A stretch of 9,609 nucleotides of DNA, from the NCBI GenBank assembly GCA_910577795.1, contig CAJTNW010000013.1, positions 28,089 through 37,697 on the forward strand, given 5' to 3'. The translations under genes were made by a program, and so were the position numbers. Position 1 is the stretch's first letter; every line of letters begins with the position of its first letter. Positions 7,333 to 9,609 of the stretch are shown here, piece by piece. This DNA is from an uncultured Christensenella sp. (GTDB lineage: Bacteria; Bacillota; Clostridia; Christensenellales; UBA3700). The notes beneath the pieces were generated by a model that was given only the letters and a program-made list of their open reading frames with translations, was not told the DNA's origin and did no database searches.

Positions 7333-7348
7333 TTCTCAAATTTTCCTT

Positions 7349-9609
7349 TTATTTTCTATCCTTATAATAATTCATAAGACAACCAGATACAATTATATCT
7401 TTTTCTGTATCAGTTAAACTATCAAGTTTTAATATGATTTCTCTTACATTTTTACCATTAATAACAACTGCTTTAAATTCAGAAGCACCATTTATTATAC
7501 CAGTTTTAACATTTGGCACATAAATAATATCACCAACTTCAAAATTGTCTTTTTCGCTTATAAATGGTATCATCCCCCAATTTATAAGATTAGAACGATA
7601 TCTTTTTGTTGCGTATTCTCTTGCAATATTACCTGCTCCACCAAGCACTCTTTGACAACTTGCAGCCTGCTCTCTTGCACTACCATCACCCGGTTTAGTT
7701 GCATAAATTATGCTTGCAATAGATATGCTACCATCTACTTTAATTTTTGCAGTTTTTATTGCATCCATATATTCTTTTGGCAATTTATCCTTTTCTCTTC
7801 TATCAAGTTCGTCAGCATAAACTTCTTTTGCTCTTGGAACATATTCAGGCACTTTTCTTGACAAAGCAAACTCAGCAAGTTTTAATGGGTTTGACCTATA
7901 ACTTGAAGTTTCACCAGATGGAATCAATTCGTCTGTTGTTGTAACTGGGTCATTAATTACCGCTGTCATTTTTAGCAAAATATTATCTGTTAAATGGATA
8001 ACTTCTGGCCAGTCTTTTATATTAGGTCCATATACTAAATCTTGACTAATTGGTTTTGCAACACCATTATAACATCTATTTTCATAAATTGTTGGGTCGT
8101 AGCAAAATTTTGGAATGTTGTTATCATATTCCAAATCCATTGCACTAGTCAAAATACCACCATTAATAGCAGTTGCAGCAATGCTTCTTGCATCCATAAG
8201 TGCTACTGAAGATATTTGACCATTTGCAGGTTTACTACCCTCTCTACTTTCAAAGTTTCTTGTAGTGTGTCTAATACTTAAAGCATTGTTTGCAGGCACA
8301 TCTCCTGCACCAAAACAAGGTCCACAGAATGAAGTTTTTATATTTGCACCTGCTTTTACCAATTTTGAAATAGCGCCTTTATTCATTAAATCATAATAAA
8401 TTGGTTGGCTAGATGGATAAACACTCAAAGTAAATTCATTTTTACCAATATATTTACCATCAATAATATTACTTGCTTCAATAATATTGTCATAAGTACC
8501 ACCTGCACAACCAGCAATTATACCTTGTTGTACTTGTACTTTTCCGTCTTTAGTTATTTTATCTAGCAAGTTAAATTTAACTTTATTTGCAGATAACAAT
8601 TTATTGCCTTCTTCCTCTACTTTTGCAAATATATCATAAGGATTAGCAATAACATCTGCAAGATTATAAACATTACTTGGGTGGAATGGCAAGGCAATTT
8701 GTGGTTCAACTTTTGATAAATCAACCTCAACAACTCCATCATACATAGCCAAATTTGCTGGTTTTAATTCTTTGTAATCATTTAGTCTTCCATGCTCAGC
8801 ATAGTATTCTTTTACAACTTCGTCAGTTTTCCAAATAGAACTTAAACATGTAGTTTCGGTTGTCATAACATCTATACCATTACGATATTCAATTGGAAGA
8901 TTAGCAACACCATCCCCAATAAACTCCATAATCTTATTTTTAACAAAACCTTGTTTAAAAACACTACCAATAATAGCAAGTGCAACGTCTTGAGGACCTA
9001 CACCGCGTCTTGGCTTGCCTGTTAAATTAATAGCAATAACATCAGGATAATTAATGTCATAAGTTCTACATAATAATTGCTTTACAAGTTCTGGACCACC
9101 CTCACCAATTGCAATAGTACCCAAAGCACCATATCTTGTGTGAGAATCACTACCCAAAATCATTTTTCCACAACCAGACATATTCTCACGCATAAAAGTG
9201 TGAATAACTGCTTGATGAGGTGGAACAAATATGCCACCATATTTTTTAGCAGCAGACAAACCAAACACATGGTCATCTTCGTTTATAGTACCACCAACTG
9301 CACAAAGAGAATTGTGACAATTTGTCAAAACATAAGGGATAGGAAATTTTTCAAGTCCGCTCGCTTTTGCAGTTTGAATAATACCTACATAAGTTATATC
9401 GTGTGATGCCATAGCATCAAACTTTATTTGAAGACCTTGTCCTTTTTCAGTAACACCGCTTATATTGTGATTTTTAAGTATAGTATAGGCAATAGTACCT
9501 TTATAAGCATCTTCAATTGCTTTTTGTGATACTCCCTCATTTACCAAGTAATCACTATCAACAAACCTTCCATTATATAAAAACTTTTTGCCACTAATTA
9601 AATTAACCA
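7349..9609 (-). CDS. Aconitase-family hydratase, YbhJ-like (5' end outside window)
   Basis: This is a member of the aconitase superfamily closest, by recollection, to E. coli YbhJ (a hydratase family of unknown substrate). Shared stretches include SHDITYVGIIQTAKASG, PYVLTNCHNSLCAVGGTI, GSDSHTRYGALGT, CGPCFGAG, SGETSSYRSNP, KPGDGSAREQAAS and YATKRYRSNLINWGM. The three presumed [4Fe-4S] ligands are the Cys of AGCAGG (codon 8507-8509) and the Cys pair of CGPC (codons 8324-8326 and 8315-8317). The Arg of SAREQAA matches the aconitase substrate-binding SSREHAA region. Domains 1-3 and the swivelling C-terminal domain are all present in the 752 visible residues. The frame has no stop and no Met up to the right edge. 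The 20 residues before the TTG at 9547 (including SGKKFLYNGRF) resemble the YbhJ N-terminus, so the true start lies beyond the edge. The protein is soluble, with no signal peptide visible. The family is confident; the reaction is not known. Confidence 0.88.
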   Translation of the reverse strand, partial: VNLISGKKFLYNGRFVDSDYLVNEGVSQKAIEDAYKGTIAYTILKNHNISGVTEKGQGLQIKFDAMASHDITYVGIIQTAKASGLEKFPIPYVLTNCHNSLCAVGGTINEDDHVFGLSAAKKYGGIFVPPHQAVIHTFMRENMSGCGKMILGSDSHTRYGALGTIAIGEGGPELVKQLLCRTYDINYPDVIAINLTGKPRRGVGPQDVALAIIGSVFKQGFVKNKIMEFIGDGVANLPIEYRNGIDVMTTETTCLSSIWKTDEVVKEYYAEHGRLNDYKELKPANLAMYDGVVEVDLSKVEPQIALPFHPSNVYNLADVIANPYDIFAKVEEEGNKLLSANKVKFNLLDKITKDGKVQVQQGIIAGCAGGTYDNIIEASNIIDGKYIGKNEFTLSVYPSSQPIYYDLMNKGAISKLVKAGANIKTSFCGPCFGAGDVPANNALSIRHTTRNFESREGSKPANGQISSVALMDARSIAATAINGGILTSAMDLEYDNNIPKFCYDPTIYENRCYNGVAKPISQDLVYGPNIKDWPEVIHLTDNILLKMTAVINDPVTTTDELIPSGETSSYRSNPLKLAEFALSRKVPEYVPRAKEVYADELDRREKDKLPKEYMDAIKTAKIKVDGSISIASIIYATKPGDGSAREQAASCQRVLGGAGNIAREYATKRYRSNLINWGMIPFISEKDNFEVGDIIYVPNVKTGIINGASEFKAVVINGKNVREIILKLDSLTDTEKDIIVSGCLMNYYKDRK

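Noticed and set aside
1..9609. Search for CRISPR arrays, tRNAs, insertion sequences, toxin-antitoxin pairs or phage genes
   Set aside because: No regularly spaced repeats, cloverleaf sequences, transposase motifs or terminal inverted repeats were seen. Nearly every base is accounted for by metabolic or housekeeping genes.

Overview
The window is a gene-dense stretch of a low-GC bacterial genome with every gene on the minus strand, so transcription runs from the right edge to the left. The strong A/T preference at third codon positions, purine-rich Shine-Dalgarno sites, and an indolepyruvate:ferredoxin oxidoreductase beside AMP-forming aryl-CoA ligases and a tandem ACT protein suggest an anaerobic, amino-acid-metabolising low-GC Firmicute (Clostridia-like, possibly gut-associated). 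That placement is inference from gene content and composition. No rRNA or other taxonomic marker is present.

Layout in transcription order: (1) a YbhJ-type aconitase-family hydratase whose 5' end runs off the right edge (7349-9609); (2) an arylacetate-CoA ligase, paaK copy 2 (6041-7297), whose N-terminus appears frameshifted; (3) iorA (4242-5972) and iorB (3673-4242), the two subunits of indolepyruvate ferredoxin oxidoreductase, with stop and start codons overlapping; (4) a second arylacetate-CoA ligase, paaK copy 1 (2310-3617); (5) a tandem ACT-domain protein (1863-2285); (6) a divergent alanine racemase (804-1844, start uncertain); (7) 5-formyltetrahydrofolate cyclo-ligase (290-820), overlapping alr by 17 nt; (8) the 5' part of rsmD, the 16S rRNA guanine-N2 methyltransferase, running off the left edge (1-288). 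The largest gap between genes is 68 nt (5973-6040). I saw no convincing terminator, so all eight genes could share one transcript.

How they work together: IorAB interconverts aryl-pyruvates (from Trp, Phe, Tyr) and aryl-acetyl-CoA using ferredoxin, and the PaaK enzymes interconvert aryl-acetyl-CoA and free arylacetate with ATP/AMP. Together they can either ferment aromatic amino acids to arylacetates or run in reverse to salvage arylacetates into aromatic amino acids. The sequence does not settle the direction. The ACT protein is a plausible amino-acid sensor for the module. The hydratase is a conserved family of unknown substrate. The last three genes are housekeeping (cell wall D-alanine, folate, ribosome maturation).

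The points most worth checking are the apparent 5' frameshift in paaK copy 2, the possible non-AUG (ATT) start of alr, the loss of a usually conserved lysine in the racemase, and the linkage of a YbhJ-type hydratase to an arylpyruvate module with two ligase paralogues. I did not find a clearly new defence, mobile or RNA system.
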